In this document: positions 26,469 to 33,673 of the stretch, piece by piece
Layout of the letters: each line of letters opens with the position of its first letter
Position numbering within the stretch: the stretch's first letter is position 1
Origin: Bizionia sp. M204
Lineage (GTDB): Bacteria > Bacteroidota > Bacteroidia > Flavobacteriales > Flavobacteriaceae
Assembly (NCBI RefSeq): GCF_023205095.1
Contig: NZ_CP046242.1
Coordinates: 2,283,001 to 2,347,000, forward strand
DNA: 64,000 nt
Reading direction: 5' to 3'
Made by a program: the position numbers and the translations under genes
The notes under the pieces: model-generated
The model's database searches: none
What the model saw: only the letters and a program-made list of their open reading frames with translations
Told to the model about the DNA's origin: nothing

Positions 26469-26825
26469 TTATTTCCAGTTTAAATAACCACCTTTTAAAT
26501 CATAAATTTCCGTGAATCCCATTGCAGATAATTTGCTCGCCGCTTTTCTACTTCGCGCACCACTTCTGCAATATATATAAAGTGGTTTTTCTTTATTTAA
26601 TTTTTCAAATTGACTTTCAAAACTAGTTGCAAAAAAATCTATATTCTTCGCATTTTTAATGTGACCAGAATTATATTCGTTTGGGGTTCGAACATCAACT
26701 AACTGAACTTTTCCCTTTTCTATTTGTGTTTTGTATTCATCAACAGGTAACACTTTGAGTGCGGCGTTTTGAGCTGTACCGAACAGCATAGATATAAATG
26801 ACATAAAGATTATAATTTGTTTCAT
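26469..26825 (-). CDS. Exported single-domain rhodanese
   Basis: The frame extends to 26882, but the ATG at 26825 gives a signal peptide (KQIIIFMSFISMLFGTAQ), so I start there (118 aa). One rhodanese domain has active Cys in YIYCRSGARS. It moves sulfane sulfur between thiols in the periplasm. It is the first gene of a five-gene unit with gaps of 1, -11, 9 and 3 bases. Operator B is centred about 57 bases before its ATG. Confidence 0.88.
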   Translation of the reverse strand: MKQIIIFMSFISMLFGTAQNAALKVLPVDEYKTQIEKGKVQLVDVRTPNEYNSGHIKNAKNIDFFATSFESQFEKLNKEKPLYIYCRSGARSRKAASKLSAMGFTEIYDLKGGYLNWK

Positions 26826-26845
26826 ATGTATTCTTAATTCGTTTA

Positions 26846-26890
26846 TAAAATTACAAGGAATATTTAACCCTATACGTAACATTTGTTACT
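26846..26890 (-). promoter_or_regulatory. Operator B and -7 box of the rhodanese operon
   Basis: The dyad GTAAC-ATTT-GTTAC (26876-26889; full 16-base site 26875-26890, 10 of 12 arm bases as in operator A) is followed on the minus strand, after 21 bases, by TAATTTTA (26853 down to 26846). That is TAnnTTTG with only the last base changed. No TTG lies at the -33 place, as expected if a bound activator replaces it. Confidence 0.65.
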
Positions 26891-26892
26891 AA

Positions 26893-26918
26893 AAAAGAGT
26901 GGCTAGGACCACTCTTTT
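26893..26918 (-). terminator. Terminator of the MBL-rhodanese gene
   Basis: Perfect 10-base arms AAAAGAGTGG and CCACTCTTTT with a 6-base loop lie 23 bases past the MBL-rhodanese stop and only 2 bases from operator B. Confidence 0.8.
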
Positions 26919-26941
26919 AAATATACGGAATTTTTAATAAA

Positions 26942-28354
26942 TTACTTTAACGTAGTTGGACAAACAAAATCTGTTACTGGAATCCCTGCTTCTTTAATTG
27001 CAGCAAAACCACCTGCAATTTCTACTAAATTATGAATACCTCGACTCTTTAAAATAGAAGCGGCAATAACACTGCGGTAACCACCAGCGCAATGCACGTA
27101 AAATGTATCGTTTTTTGGAAATTCGCTTAAATGATCATTCAAAAAATCTAATGGTGTTAAATGCGCTTCGTTAATGTGAGCCGATGTAAACTCGCCTTCT
27201 TTTCTAACATCAAAAACAGGAATAGTATCTTTCTCTAAAATGTCTTTAAATTCGGTTGCAGGAATGGATTTAATAGTATCTGTTTCTTTTCCTGAATTTT
27301 TCCAAGCTTCAAAGCCTCCTTTTAAATAGCCCACTGTATAATCAAAACCAACACGAGATAAACGTGTAATAGTTTCTTCTTCTCTGCCTTGTGGCGCAAC
27401 TAATAGAATTGGTTGTTTTACATCAGCAATTAAGGCTCCTACCCAAGGGGCAAACCCACCATCAATTCCAATAAAAATAGAACGTGGAATATGACCTTTT
27501 ACATAATCATCTTGATGACGCACATCCAAAATAACAGCTTCAGTTTCATTGGCTGCCGCTTCAAACGCATCTGGCGATAAAGCTTGCGTACCCCGTTTTA
27601 AAACCACATCAATATCTTCATATCCGTCTTTATTCATCTGAACATTTAAAGGGAAATATTGTGGTGGTGGCTGTAAACCATCTGTTACTTCTTGTATAAA
27701 CTCTTCTTTAGTCATATCCGCACGCAAGGCATAATTCGTCTTCTTTTGGTCGCCAATACTACCTACGGTTTCTTTGCTTAAATTTTTTCCACATGCCGAT
27801 CCTGCACCATGAGCGGGATAAACAATAACATCGTCAGCTAAAGTCATTATTTTGGTGCGTAAGCTTTCAAATAAAATACCTGCTAACTCTTCCTGCGTCA
27901 TGCTTGCCGCTTTTTGTGCTAAATCTGGTCGACCCACATCACCTAAAAACAGGGTGTCTCCACTAAAAATAGCATAATCTTTTCCGTTCTTATCTTTTAG
28001 CAAATAGGTGGTACTTTCCATGGTATGCCCTGGTGTATGCAAAGCTGTAATGGTAATATCGCCTAATGGAAACACTTGGCCATCGGTGGCAATAACAGAA
28101 TCAAATCCTGTTGATGCGGTTGGGCCAAAAACAATTTTAGCACCACTTTCTTTAGCTAGTGTTACGTGACCACTTACAAAATCAGCATGAAAATGAGTTT
28201 CAAAAATATATTTGATTTTAGCGTTATCCTTTTTAGCACGCTCTAAATACGGTTTCACTTCGCGAAGTGGATCAATAATAGCCACTTCACCTTGGCTTTC
28301 TATATAGTAAGCACCTTGCGCTAAGCATCCTGTATATATCTGTTCAATTTTCAT
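26942..28354 (-). CDS. MBL-fold hydrolase fused to two rhodanese domains (persulfide dioxygenase-like)
   Basis: This 470-residue cytoplasmic protein starts with a metallo-beta-lactamase fold of the ETHE1/glyoxalase II group (THFHADFVSGH metal motif near residue 54, HTPGHTMEST, and FSGDTLFLGDVGRPDL). Two rhodanese domains follow. The first (about residues 258-355) has lost its active Cys (the loop reads LVAPQGREEE). The second (about 365-465) keeps it in VHCAGGYRS. Related fusions oxidise glutathione- or other low-molecular-weight persulfides. Operator C is centred about 60 bases upstream of the ATG. Confidence 0.9.
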   Translation of the reverse strand: MKIEQIYTGCLAQGAYYIESQGEVAIIDPLREVKPYLERAKKDNAKIKYIFETHFHADFVSGHVTLAKESGAKIVFGPTASTGFDSVIATDGQVFPLGDITITALHTPGHTMESTTYLLKDKNGKDYAIFSGDTLFLGDVGRPDLAQKAASMTQEELAGILFESLRTKIMTLADDVIVYPAHGAGSACGKNLSKETVGSIGDQKKTNYALRADMTKEEFIQEVTDGLQPPPQYFPLNVQMNKDGYEDIDVVLKRGTQALSPDAFEAAANETEAVILDVRHQDDYVKGHIPRSIFIGIDGGFAPWVGALIADVKQPILLVAPQGREEETITRLSRVGFDYTVGYLKGGFEAWKNSGKETDTIKSIPATEFKDILEKDTIPVFDVRKEGEFTSAHINEAHLTPLDFLNDHLSEFPKNDTFYVHCAGGYRSVIAASILKSRGIHNLVEIAGGFAAIKEAGIPVTDFVCPTTLK

Positions 28355-28377
28355 ATTTCTAACTTTTTAATATGTTG

Positions 28378-28422
28378 CAAATTTACGAATAACTGTTGAA
28401 ATAGGCAGTAACTAAAGTTACA
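28378..28422 (-). promoter_or_regulatory. Operator C and -7 box of the MBL-rhodanese gene
   Basis: The dyad AGTAAC-TAAA-GTTACA (28407-28422, 11 of 12 arm bases as in operator A) abuts the TSUP stop codon. On the minus strand a perfect TAAATTTG box (28385 down to 28378) starts 21 bases after it. A start point 5 bases past the box would put the dyad centre at -41.5, the class II activator position. Confidence 0.72.
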
Positions 28423-29229
28423 TTACGCCTTTACAAAAAATTCCATGTAGAAGATAAAAATAGCCATGGCAAAGACAAAATAACCAAAGCCTTTTTTAAG
28501 TTTTTTACCATCAATAAAGTTACCTAAATAACTTCCTATAAAAATACCAATCAATGAAATAGCTGTAAATGATAATAGAAATTTCCAATCAATTGTCATG
28601 GTTAAAGCATCACCTAGAAAAAATCCAGACAAGGCATTCATGGCTATAATAATTAAAGAAGTTGCTACGGCCACTTTTATGTCCACATTAGCCAAAAGTA
28701 CTAGCGCCGGAATAATCAAAAAACCGCCGCCTGCTCCAATCATACCCGTAATAGCACCTATAAGAAGCCCTTCAATAATAATTAAAGGATAGTTGTAAGA
28801 CACTTGCGTGTTTTCAGGTTTTAATTTCACATCTCTTAACATGGACAAAGCGGCAGGAATCATTAAAATAGAAAACATTCCGAACATAACCATTCGTCTC
28901 GTAAACTCGAAATTGCCTATTGTAAACATAACTTCGGGAAGTGCCGGAATAACAAAATGCCTAACTATTGAAATCCCAATAATTGCTGGAATACCAAAAA
29001 CAAAAGCTGTTCGCCAATCAACTAAACCTTTTTTATGCTGTTTTAAACCACCAACTAAAGCGCTAACACCTACTACAAATAAAGAATATGCTGTAGCCAC
29101 TTTTTCATTAACTAAAAATAAATAGGCCAAAGCTGGAACTGCCAAAATGGATCCACCACCACCAATTAGTCCTAATACAACACCAATTAGCAAAGCACTT
29201 ATATAGCCAAAAATTTCTAATACTTCCAT
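28423..29229 (-). CDS. TauE/SafE (TSUP) family sulfite/sulfur-compound exporter
   Basis: This 268-residue protein has about eight membrane spans, with the internally repeated TSUP motif: GVVLGLIGGGGSILAVPAL near the N-terminus and GAITGMIGAGGGFLIIPAL in the second half. Family members move sulfite, sulfoacetate or other sulfur anions across the inner membrane. Within this island it probably exports sulfite or thiosulfate made by the MBL-rhodanese protein. Operator D is centred about 61 bases upstream. Confidence 0.88.
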   Translation of the reverse strand: MEVLEIFGYISALLIGVVLGLIGGGGSILAVPALAYLFLVNEKVATAYSLFVVGVSALVGGLKQHKKGLVDWRTAFVFGIPAIIGISIVRHFVIPALPEVMFTIGNFEFTRRMVMFGMFSILMIPAALSMLRDVKLKPENTQVSYNYPLIIIEGLLIGAITGMIGAGGGFLIIPALVLLANVDIKVAVATSLIIIAMNALSGFFLGDALTMTIDWKFLLSFTAISLIGIFIGSYLGNFIDGKKLKKGFGYFVFAMAIFIFYMEFFVKA

Positions 29230-29253
29230 GGAATGGGTTTCAATTTACTAACG

Positions 29254-29298
29254 CAAATATATCCTTTTATTTAAACCGAGTTTGTAACCCAAGCTACA
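29254..29298 (-). promoter_or_regulatory. Operator D and -7 box of the TSUP gene
   Basis: The dyad TGTAAC-CCAA-GCTACA (29283-29298, 11 of 12 arm bases as in operator A) lies between the regulator's stop and the TSUP start. On the minus strand a perfect TATATTTG box (29261 down to 29254) begins 21 bases after it. There is no TTG at the -33 place. Confidence 0.72.
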
Positions 29299-29305
29299 TA
29301 GCTTG

Positions 29306-29938
29306 CTATTCTTTGTTTAGGATTATATAATTTCGGTTTAGCTGAACCTTCCCCATATTTTCTAGTTTTTTAAGTAATCGGGAAACAACCACACGGGAGG
29401 TATTCAATTCATAAGCTATGTCCTGATGCGTGCTATATATAGTATAATCTTCTGAAACACGCGCTTTTTCGTTGAGATATTTTAGCAATCGTGCATCCAT
29501 TTTCAAAAAAGCTATACTATCAATAGTATCTAACATTTCATTTAATCGGCTATGATAACTTTCAAAAACAAAATTTCTCCAACTTTTATATTTAGAGGAC
29601 CATTCTTCCATTTTCTCGATTGGAATCATAATCAATCTCGCATCTGTTTCTGCAATGGCACGAATTTCACTTTTGGTACGTCCTAAACAACAGGTTAAAG
29701 TCATAGCACAAGTATCTCCCTTTTCTAAAAAATAAAGTAATAACTCATCACCATCATTATCTTGCCTTAAAATTTTTATAGCTCCTGTGATTAGTAAAGG
29801 CATGGATTTAACATACGATCCTATTTCAATAAGTACGTCATCTTGTTTAACTTCCTTTAAAAAACCAACCTGATTTATTTCATCAAGCAAGTCTTTTTCA
29901 AAAAAATGACCATAATTATTAGTTAACTCTTCTAACAT
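29306..29938 (-). CDS. Crp/Fnr family transcriptional regulator, likely sulfur-responsive
   Basis: I start at the ATG at 29938 (210 aa). The TTG at 29962 in the same frame seems to lie within or next to a promoter-like TATATTG. The N-terminal double-stranded beta-helix (about residues 20-110) has no cAMP-type phosphate cassette; that place reads GDTCAMTLTCCLGRT, with Cys77, Cys83 and Cys84. The C-terminal winged helix (about 150-205) has recognition helix TSRVVVSRLLKKLE. Both Arg of Crp are kept, but Glu181 of Crp is replaced by Val, which fits a site other than TGTGA. It probably binds operators A-D. No copy of the dyad is seen before its own gene. Confidence 0.85.
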   Translation of the reverse strand: MLEELTNNYGHFFEKDLLDEINQVGFLKEVKQDDVLIEIGSYVKSMPLLITGAIKILRQDNDGDELLLYFLEKGDTCAMTLTCCLGRTKSEIRAIAETDARLIMIPIEKMEEWSSKYKSWRNFVFESYHSRLNEMLDTIDSIAFLKMDARLLKYLNEKARVSEDYTIYSTHQDIAYELNTSRVVVSRLLKKLENMGKVQLNRNYIILNKE

Positions 29939-30088
29939 AAAATGAAATTTTTCAAGTCGCAATATAGCCTTTTTTAATGTGTTTAATAATCTAGAATAAG
30001 CCGTTGTTTTATGTAATCTTTAATATATTTCTTCGACATAAAACCGTACATTTCAATTTTACGTAACTATTTATATACACAACACATT

Positions 30089-30424
30089 ATGCAGAAAACA
30101 TATTACGACCCAGCAGACCTTAAAAAATTCGGTAAAATTTCCGAATGGAACGAAGAATTAGGTGCTAAATTTTTTGATTACTATGGAAAAGTTTTTGAGG
30201 AAGGCGCACTTTCTGAACGTGAAAAATCACTCATTGCGCTGGCTGTAGCACATACCGTTCAATGTCCGTATTGTATTGACGCATATACTGGAGACGGCTT
30301 GCAACGCGGGATAACTAAAGAAGAAATGATGGAAGCTTTGCATGTAGCTGCTGCCATAAGAGGTGGTGCATCTTTAGTGCATGGCGTGCAAATGATGAAC
30401 AAAGTAAATAAATTAGATATGTAA
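30089..30424 (+). CDS. Arsenosugar biosynthesis-associated peroxidase-like protein (AhpD/CMD family)
   Basis: This 111-residue carboxymuconolactone-decarboxylase-like protein has the redox pair CPYC (Cys59 and Cys62) in AHTVQCPYCIDAYT. It matches the AhpD-like protein regularly found with ArsM and ArsS in arsenosugar clusters. It may protect or reduce thiols in arsenic handling; its biochemical role is not established. First gene of the plus-strand cluster. A weak TACATTTC at 30047-30054 is the only promoter candidate. The 151-base gap after it shows no gene. Confidence 0.85.
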   Translation: MQKTYYDPADLKKFGKISEWNEELGAKFFDYYGKVFEEGALSEREKSLIALAVAHTVQCPYCIDAYTGDGLQRGITKEEMMEALHVAAAIRGGASLVHGVQMMNKVNKLDM

Positions 30425-30575
30425 GCTAGGCTGTTCATTCTATAAAACCAAATCTTACAAGTCGTTTAAGCTAAAGTTAAAAACACAAAGTTGGCCGTCA
30501 AGAATTGGAATTTAAAAAGGCCATAACAAGAAACGATGAAGATTAAAACTTGAACCAGAAACTTTAAACCTTAAC

Positions 30576-31631
30576 ATGATTAAATCCTTAAAGCAACAAG
30601 AAAACGCCCTGGCAGATAGCAAACGCCAATTGGAAATACTCGCCAATGGTATTTTTAAAACTGGTGAATTACCAACTTTCAAAAATAAAATAGCTGAAAG
30701 CAACCAGTTTCCTTTACAAGCTAAAAAACTAGAAATCCTTCAAATTAATGTGGGCTATATGTGCAACCAAGTTTGTACGCATTGCCACGTGGATGCTGGT
30801 CCAGACAGAAAGGAAATCATGACCAAGGAAACCATGCTGCAATGTCTAGAAGTTATAAAAAACACGGGAGCACACACCTTGGATTTAACAGGAGGCGCCC
30901 CTGAAATGAACCCAAATTTCCGTTGGTTTGTTGAGGAAGCCGCTAAAGCTGGGGTAACCGATTTTATAGTTCGATCCAATTTAACCATTATCCGAGCCAA
31001 CAAAAAGTATTTTGATTTACCAGAGTTTTTTAAAAAGCATAATGTACATGTAGTAAGCTCTATGCCACATTGGACAAAAGGTAAAACGGACAAACAACGT
31101 GGGGATGGTGTTTTTGCAAAATCTATAAAAGCGTTAAAAGAATTAAATGCGGTTGGTTACGGCATGCCAGACAGCAATTTACGTTTAGATTTAGTCTATA
31201 ATCCGTCTGGAGCTTTTTTACCAGGCAACCAAGCAGCCATGGAAAAAGATTTTAAAAAGGCGCTTTTAGAAGATTTTGATATTCAGTTTCATAATTTATT
31301 TGCCATTACCAATTTACCTATTGCGCGATTTTTAGATTATTTAATTGCCTCCGAAAATTACGAGGATTATATGTATAGTTTAGTGGAAGCTTATAATCCC
31401 TCGGCTGTTAAAAATGTAATGTGTACCAATACACTTTCCATTAGTTGGGATGGCTATTTATATGATTGTGATTTTAACCAAATGTTAAATCTACCGGTTA
31501 ATAGTTCGGTTAAACATATTTCAGAATATAATGAGGATTTACTAGAAGGTAGAAACATTATGATATCTCAACACTGCTACGGATGCACAGCAGGCGCAGG
31601 CAGCAGCTGCCAAGGTAGCGTCGTGGATTAG
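30576..31631 (+). CDS. arsS: Arsenosugar biosynthesis radical SAM protein ArsS
   Basis: This 351-residue radical SAM enzyme has its cluster motif CNQVCTHC (Cys63, Cys67, Cys70) followed by HVDAGPDR, the TGGAPEMN region, and a C-terminal DUF3641-type domain with Cys-rich ends (CYGCTAGAGSSC). In the arsenosugar route ArsS is thought to join a 5'-deoxyadenosyl group from SAM to dimethylarsinous acid made by ArsM. The flanking AhpD-like, glycosyltransferase, PNP and ArsM genes support the assignment. Confidence 0.92.
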   Translation: MIKSLKQQENALADSKRQLEILANGIFKTGELPTFKNKIAESNQFPLQAKKLEILQINVGYMCNQVCTHCHVDAGPDRKEIMTKETMLQCLEVIKNTGAHTLDLTGGAPEMNPNFRWFVEEAAKAGVTDFIVRSNLTIIRANKKYFDLPEFFKKHNVHVVSSMPHWTKGKTDKQRGDGVFAKSIKALKELNAVGYGMPDSNLRLDLVYNPSGAFLPGNQAAMEKDFKKALLEDFDIQFHNLFAITNLPIARFLDYLIASENYEDYMYSLVEAYNPSAVKNVMCTNTLSISWDGYLYDCDFNQMLNLPVNSSVKHISEYNEDLLEGRNIMISQHCYGCTAGAGSSCQGSVVD

Positions 31632-31649
31632 AATTGATAATAGCCCATT

Positions 31650-32150
31650 ATGATAAAAAAAGTCACTTATTTATTATTGTTTTTTTTAACCGTTCAAACC
31701 AGTTTGGCTCAAGATTCTTTGTCCCAGTTGTTAAAGCGGTATAACACGAAAAACATTCCCTATATTTCAGTTCAAGAGTTGGCCATGCCAAAAACCAATT
31801 ACAAAATTTTAGATGCCCGTGAACCCAATGAATACCAAGTAAGTCATTTAAATAACGCCATATTTGTTGGATATAAAGATTTTAAAATTGAAACTGTTTT
31901 AAACGAAATTCCGAATAAAAAAGACACAATAGTTGTTTATTGCTCTTTAGGAATTCGCTCTGAAGCAATTTCTAAAAAACTTAAAGACGAAGGCTATATT
32001 TCTGTTTACAATTTATACGGTGGAATTTTTGAATGGAAAAACAACGACTTCCCCGTTTATAACCGGAATAATATAGAAACAGATAGCGTTCATGCTTTTT
32101 CAAAAATGTGGGGGAAATGGTTAATGAAGGGTGAAAAGGCATACAATTAG
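31650..32150 (+). CDS. Exported rhodanese-like protein in the arsenosugar cluster
   Basis: This 166-residue protein has a signal peptide (about residues 1-20, ending TSLAQ) and one rhodanese domain with active Cys in VVYCSLGIRSE, plus a C-terminal extension of about 30 residues. It is 18 bases after arsS and 12 before the glycosyltransferase, so it is probably co-transcribed. It could supply sulfur for thio-arsenicals, or act as an arsenate-reductase-like protein; both are guesses. Confidence 0.83.
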   Translation: MIKKVTYLLLFFLTVQTSLAQDSLSQLLKRYNTKNIPYISVQELAMPKTNYKILDAREPNEYQVSHLNNAIFVGYKDFKIETVLNEIPNKKDTIVVYCSLGIRSEAISKKLKDEGYISVYNLYGGIFEWKNNDFPVYNRNNIETDSVHAFSKMWGKWLMKGEKAYN

Positions 32151-32162
32151 TATATAGCATCA

Positions 32163-32828
32163 ATGGGAATTTTATCAAAAAATAACACCAATAGCGACCA
32201 AGATCAAGTGGCTAATTTCTATTTTCCAACGTCCAAAAGTGCGCTTATTATTTTTACAAGAAATCCAGAATTAGGAAAATGTAAAACCCGATTAGCCAAA
32301 ACTATTGGTAATGAAGCGGCTTTGGAAATTTACAAACATCTATTAAAGCATACTGCAGAAACGGCAAAAAATGTATCGGTAGATCGCTATGTTTTTTATT
32401 CTGAAGCCATTCAAAAAGAGGACCTTTGGAATCCCGAATTTTTTAAAAAAAAGCTTCAAGAAGGTTCTAATTTAGGAGAGCGAATGGAGAATGCCTTTTC
32501 GAAATTGTTTCAACTAGGCTATGAAAAAGCCCTGATAATTGGCAGCGATTTATTAGATTTAAATGCCGAGATTATTTCAGAAGGATTTCAAAAATTAAAC
32601 CAAAACGATTATGTTTTGGGTCCTGCCAAGGATGGCGGTTATTATCTTTTTGGCATGAAACAATTGCACCCTAAAGTATTTAAAAACAAAGCTTGGGGAA
32701 CGGAAAGTGTTCGTAAAGACACCTTGGATGATTTACAGAATGAAGACATTCACCTATTAGAAATATTAAATGATATTGATACCTTTGAAGATATTGAAGG
32801 CATTGAATCACTAAAAAAATACTATTAA
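32163..32828 (+). CDS. TIGR04282-type arsenosugar biosynthesis glycosyltransferase (DUF2064)
   Basis: This 221-residue soluble GT-A-like protein has the DUF2064 N-terminus (IIFTRNPELGKCKTRLAKTIG), the GERM segment, and the central IIGSDLLDL and GPAKDGGYYLFG motifs. This family is named from its repeated place in arsenosugar clusters. It probably transfers a sugar or activates a sugar phosphate. It ends 4 bases before the PNP gene. Confidence 0.87.
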   Translation: MGILSKNNTNSDQDQVANFYFPTSKSALIIFTRNPELGKCKTRLAKTIGNEAALEIYKHLLKHTAETAKNVSVDRYVFYSEAIQKEDLWNPEFFKKKLQEGSNLGERMENAFSKLFQLGYEKALIIGSDLLDLNAEIISEGFQKLNQNDYVLGPAKDGGYYLFGMKQLHPKVFKNKAWGTESVRKDTLDDLQNEDIHLLEILNDIDTFEDIEGIESLKKYY

Positions 32829-32832
32829 ACTT

Positions 32833-33645
32833 ATGATGAAGTATATAACAGAAACCACAGAATATTTGCAAAGCAAAGGCTTTGAGAGTCCTGAAATAGG
32901 CATTATTCTCGGAACAGGATTAGGCAAATTAATAGAACATATTGATATTATAGCTGAAGTCAGTTATAACCACATCCCCAATTTCCCAACGGCTACGGTT
33001 GAGTTTCATAAAGGCAAACTTATTTACGGAACACTTTCCGGAAAAAAGGTAGTAGTTATGCAAGGCCGCTTTCATATTTACGAAGGCTATTCACTACAGG
33101 ATGTTGCCTATCCCGTTCGTGTTATGAAACAATTAGGCATAGAAACCTTATTAGTTTCTAATGCCTCTGGCGCCATTAATTTAGACTTTAAAAAAGGCGA
33201 ACTAATGTTAATAGATGATCATATTAATCTCCAAGGTAGTTCACCATTGGCCTTTAGAGGTGTGGAATTATTAGGCGAACGTTTTACCGATATGAGCGCA
33301 CCTTATGATGCAGATATTAATGCCAAATTTGAAGCTATTGCTAAAGACCAAGGCATTAAACTTCACAAAGGCGTTTATGCTAGCGTTGTTGGACCGCAAT
33401 TAGAAACACGTGCAGAATATAGGATGCTTAAAATTATTGGGGCTGATGCTGTTGGAATGAGTACCGTTCCAGAAATTATTGTAGCCAATCATTTGAATTT
33501 AAAGGTGGCTGCCGTGTCAGTTTTAACGGATGAGTGCGACCCAAGTAATCTAAAACCTGTTGATATTTCAGAAATTATAGAAATGGCAGGAAAAGCAGAA
33601 CCACAAATGATTACCCTTTTTAAAGAACTGATTAAAAGTTTATAA
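32833..33645 (+). CDS. Purine nucleoside phosphorylase (trimeric type)
   Basis: This 270-residue enzyme has GTGLGKL (phosphate), QGRFHIYEGY, SNASGAIN and GPQLETRAEYRM (Glu191), with Met209 in VGMSTVPE. By my alignment the base-recognition residue that is Asn243 in human PNP is Asp233 here (VLTDE). Asp at that place favours 6-aminopurines such as adenosine. In the cluster it may remove adenine from a 5'-deoxy-5'-dimethylarsinoyl-adenosine made by ArsS, leaving an arsenic-containing ribose phosphate. Ordinary purine salvage remains possible. Confidence 0.88.
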   Translation: MMKYITETTEYLQSKGFESPEIGIILGTGLGKLIEHIDIIAEVSYNHIPNFPTATVEFHKGKLIYGTLSGKKVVVMQGRFHIYEGYSLQDVAYPVRVMKQLGIETLLVSNASGAINLDFKKGELMLIDDHINLQGSSPLAFRGVELLGERFTDMSAPYDADINAKFEAIAKDQGIKLHKGVYASVVGPQLETRAEYRMLKIIGADAVGMSTVPEIIVANHLNLKVAAVSVLTDECDPSNLKPVDISEIIEMAGKAEPQMITLFKELIKSL

Positions 33646-33673
33646 TAGCAATTAACACTCGAATACTGAAACT

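Noticed and set aside
28598-29125. Two plus-strand open frames inside the TSUP gene
   Set aside because: They lie antisense to a clear membrane transporter and have low-complexity, proline- and isoleucine-rich translations typical of shadows of membrane helices.
30011-30054. A degenerate TGTAAT-CTTT-AATATA site with TACATTTC downstream, before the arsenosugar cluster, as a fifth regulon operator
   Set aside because: Only about 8 of 12 arm bases match and the spacing differs by two bases from the other four. It could be chance in AT-rich DNA.
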